DNA of 64,000 nucleotides from Janibacter endophyticus (lineage in GTDB: Bacteria; Actinomycetota; Actinomycetes; Actinomycetales; Dermatophilaceae): NCBI RefSeq assembly GCF_016888335.1, contig NZ_JAFEJG010000004.1, positions 806,001-870,000 of the forward strand, written 5' to 3'. This document shows, one piece after another, positions 62,205 to 64,000 of the stretch (its first letter is position 1; each line of letters opens with the position of its first letter). The position numbers were made by a program, and so were the translations under genes. The notes under the pieces are model-generated. The model was not told the DNA's origin and made no database searches. It was given only the letters and a program-made list of their open reading frames with translations.

Positions 62205-62636
62205 GTGACCTCACGCGAGGCCAAGGGCATCCGCACCCTCTCGGAGGACCTCCGGCTGGCCTGCATGCGCATCAGTCGCCGGGTCCGTTTCGAGAGCGGT
62301 GACGTGATCGCCCCGCACCAGTTCTCCGTGCTCTGCCGTCTCGAGCACGGCCCGCTCACCCCCAGGGCGCTCGCCGACGTCGAGAACGTCTCCGCCCCGA
62401 GCATGACCCGCACCGTCGGCGGGCTCGTCGACGACGGCTACGTCACCCGCTCCGAGCACCCGGACGACGGCCGCCAGGTCCTCGTGACGATCACCGACGC
62501 CGGCCAGGACGTCCTTGCGACGACCCGCCGCCGCCGTGACATGTGGATGGTCGAGCGGGTCACCGAGCTCAGCGCGGACGAGCGCGTCACCCTCACCGAG
62601 GCCGCCCAGATCCTCACCAAGATCGCGGCGAGGTGA
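62205..62636 (+). CDS. MarR-family transcriptional regulator
   Basis: A 143-residue winged-helix regulator. TPRALADVENVSAPSMTRTVGGLVDDGYV holds the recognition helix (quoted: APSMTRTVGGLVD) and RSEHPDDGRQVLVTIT is the wing. GTG 62205 has GAAGGGAG upstream. It is 10 nt before an MFS transporter gene, so it probably senses a compound that the transporter exports. An AT-rich palindrome lies upstream. Confidence 0.9.
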   Translation: MTSREAKGIRTLSEDLRLACMRISRRVRFESGDVIAPHQFSVLCRLEHGPLTPRALADVENVSAPSMTRTVGGLVDDGYVTRSEHPDDGRQVLVTITDAGQDVLATTRRRRDMWMVERVTELSADERVTLTEAAQILTKIAAR

Positions 62637-62646
62637 CCCGACACCT

Positions 62647-63930
62647 GTGAGCCCCACCTTCGCCTCCCTCGGGATCCGCAACTACCGCATCTGGGCCGCC
62701 GGCGCCCTCGTCTCCAACGTCGGGACGTGGATGGGCCGCGTCGCCCAGGACTGGGTCGTCCTCACCGAGCTCACCGACCACTCGGCCACCGCGCTCGGCA
62801 TCGTCACCGGGCTGCAGTTCGCCCCGATGCTCTTCCTCGCCCCGTGGACCGGTGCCGTCGCCGACCGCGTCCCCAAGCGCACCCTGCTCATCGCGACCCA
62901 GGTCACGCTCGCGCTCGCCGCGCTCCTCGGCGGTCTGCTCGTCGTCACCGGCACCGCGCAGCTGTGGCACTTCTACGGGCTCGCCCTGCTCACCGGGATC
63001 GCCACCGCCTTCGACAACCCGGCGCGGCAGACCTTCGTCGGCGAGATGGTCCCCCGCACCCGTCTGGCCAACGCCGTCGCCCTGAACAGCGCGTCCTTCA
63101 ACCTCGGGCGGCTGCTTGGCCCCGCCGTCGCGGGCCTGACGATCGCAGCCTTCGGCTCCGGCCCGGCCATGCTCGCCAACGCCGCGACCTTCGCCGCGGT
63201 CATCGGATCTCTGCTGCTCATCCGGGCCTCCGAGCTCACCCCTGCGCCGCGGGCCGCCGGTCACGGCTCTGCCCGCGACGGTCTGCGGTACGTCAGGCGC
63301 CGCCCGGACCTCCAGCTCGTCATGCTGCTGATCTTCGTCCTCGGCACCTTCGGGATGAACTTCCAGATCACGATCGCGCTCATGGCCACCCAGGTCTTCG
63401 ACAAGGGGTCGCAGGAGTACGGCCTGCTCGGCTCCGTCATGGCGGTCGGCTCACTCTCCGCCGCACTGCTCGCGGCCCGCCGCAGCGAGCCCAGGCTGCG
63501 GGTTCTCCTGCTCGCGCTCGTCGGCTTCGTCGGCGCGTCCGGCGCGGCCGCGATCGCCCCCGGCTACGCGACCTTCGCGGCCGCGCTCGCCGCCTGCGGT
63601 CTCACCGCGCTCACCGCCATGACCACCGCCAACGCCATGGTGCAGATGCGGACCGAACCGTCGATGCGCGGCCGTGTCATGGCGCTCTACATGGCGATCT
63701 TCTTCGGTGGCACCCCCCTCGGCGCCCCGATCATCGGCTGGATCGGTGACCTCCTCGGCCCCAGGTGGACCATCGGTGTGGGGACCATCGCGGTCGCCCT
63801 CACCCTCCTCGTGGTCTCCTTCTGGCTCGCGAGGCACGAGAATGTCACCGTCAGCTACGAGTCCCAGCGACGCCCGCACCTGCGGGTCACCGTCGCTCCG
63901 ACCCACCCCGTCCCGGAGGCAGCACGTTGA
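62647..63930 (+). CDS. MFS transporter (EntS/MFS_3-like)
   Basis: A 427-residue transporter with twelve predicted TMs. The start FASLGIRNYRIWAAGALVSNVGTWMGRVAQDW (quoted FASLGIRNYRIW and GTWMGRVAQDW) and GAVADRVPKRTLL (motif A) fit the MFS_3 subgroup of drug and siderophore exporters. GTG 62647 lies 10 nt after the MarR stop. It is followed by an overlapping TTG start, so at least three genes form this operon. Substrate unknown. Confidence 0.9.
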   Translation: MSPTFASLGIRNYRIWAAGALVSNVGTWMGRVAQDWVVLTELTDHSATALGIVTGLQFAPMLFLAPWTGAVADRVPKRTLLIATQVTLALAALLGGLLVVTGTAQLWHFYGLALLTGIATAFDNPARQTFVGEMVPRTRLANAVALNSASFNLGRLLGPAVAGLTIAAFGSGPAMLANAATFAAVIGSLLLIRASELTPAPRAAGHGSARDGLRYVRRRPDLQLVMLLIFVLGTFGMNFQITIALMATQVFDKGSQEYGLLGSVMAVGSLSAALLAARRSEPRLRVLLLALVGFVGASGAAAIAPGYATFAAALAACGLTALTAMTTANAMVQMRTEPSMRGRVMALYMAIFFGGTPLGAPIIGWIGDLLGPRWTIGVGTIAVALTLLVVSFWLARHENVTVSYESQRRPHLRVTVAPTHPVPEAAR

Positions 63931-64000
63931 GCCCGAACTTCCGCCGGACGACCACCGTCGTCGTCCTCCTTGCCCTCGTCGTGGCCGTCGCAGCCGGGGC
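63927..64000 (+). CDS. start of a secreted or membrane protein (cut off by window)
   Basis: Twenty-four codons from a TTG start overlapping the MFS stop (TTGA) with GGAGG 8 nt upstream. The residues SPNFRRTTTVVVLLALVVAVAAG form a signal peptide or first TM (quoted TVVVLLALVVAVAAG). Product unknown; it is coupled to the exporter operon. Confidence 0.65.
   Translation, partial: MSPNFRRTTTVVVLLALVVAVAAG

Overview
The window is high-GC DNA (roughly 70% by eye) from an actinobacterium. This rests on codon bias (third positions almost all G or C), frequent GTG starts, ATGA/GTGA stop-start overlaps, and actinobacterial hallmark genes: the glucosyl-3-phosphoglycerate synthase/FolP2 pair, a WXG100 protein, DUF3263, DUF3027 and DUF2530 proteins, a bacterial XPB helicase with its partner, an Rpf-like protein and wax-ester synthase. 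A Micrococcales member such as Intrasporangiaceae is my guess; no rRNA is present to fix it.

Layout. 1-4.9 kb: 5'-part of otsA, a CBS-pair protein, a Ser/Thr kinase and a ThrE-type exporter. 4.9-8.8 kb: a decayed rpf copy beside an intact rpf gene, a stress-type SDR, a DinB-like protein, tRNA-Thr(TGT) with a structured trailer, and an orphan LuxR-type regulator. 8.9-19.2 kb: one tightly packed run of nine genes, from catalase and a zinc alcohol dehydrogenase, through an SDR, a flavin acyl-CoA-dehydrogenase-like enzyme and a PIG-L deacetylase/methyltransferase fusion, to four glycosyltransferases. This looks like a biosynthetic cassette for an unknown glycosylated product and is my main candidate for an undescribed system. 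19.2-24.9 kb: gabT, a DoxX protein, gpgS-folP2-LigB-like, and a 44-bp tandem palindromic repeat, then an SDR. 24.9-32 kb: two alpha/beta hydrolases with wax ester synthase/DGAT, an acyl-CoA dehydrogenase, an LCP protein, an SGNH hydrolase and ung.

32.1-35.5 kb is an arsenic island (arsI, acr3, two arsenate reductases, a stand-alone three-helix-domain protein, divergent arsR with two operator boxes). 35.5-44.5 kb: a PLP decarboxylase, a DUF3263 gene, groEL with two CIRCE elements, a PhoD-like phosphatase and a MacB/FtsX-type ABC transporter. 44.5-50.6 kb: a WXG100 protein, a DUF2339 membrane protein, an HtrA protease and a two-component system, resembling mycobacterial MprAB-PepD. 50.7-56.6 kb: XPB helicase, a small membrane protein, a macrodomain protein, HMG-CoA lyase and the XPB-partner protein. 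56.6-64 kb: aldose epimerase, an MFS transporter, a cold-shock protein, DUF3027/DUF2530, a purine permease, and a MarR-MFS efflux operon running off the window.

Three non-coding themes run through the window: an over-represented octamer CGAAGGGG (about 60 sites on both strands), a dispersed palindrome GCACGAGCC-AA-GGCTCGTGC at three intergenic loci, and many leaderless promoters (TANNNT 6-7 nt before the start codon). Four of eight convergent gene pairs share one CTAG that supplies both stop codons.
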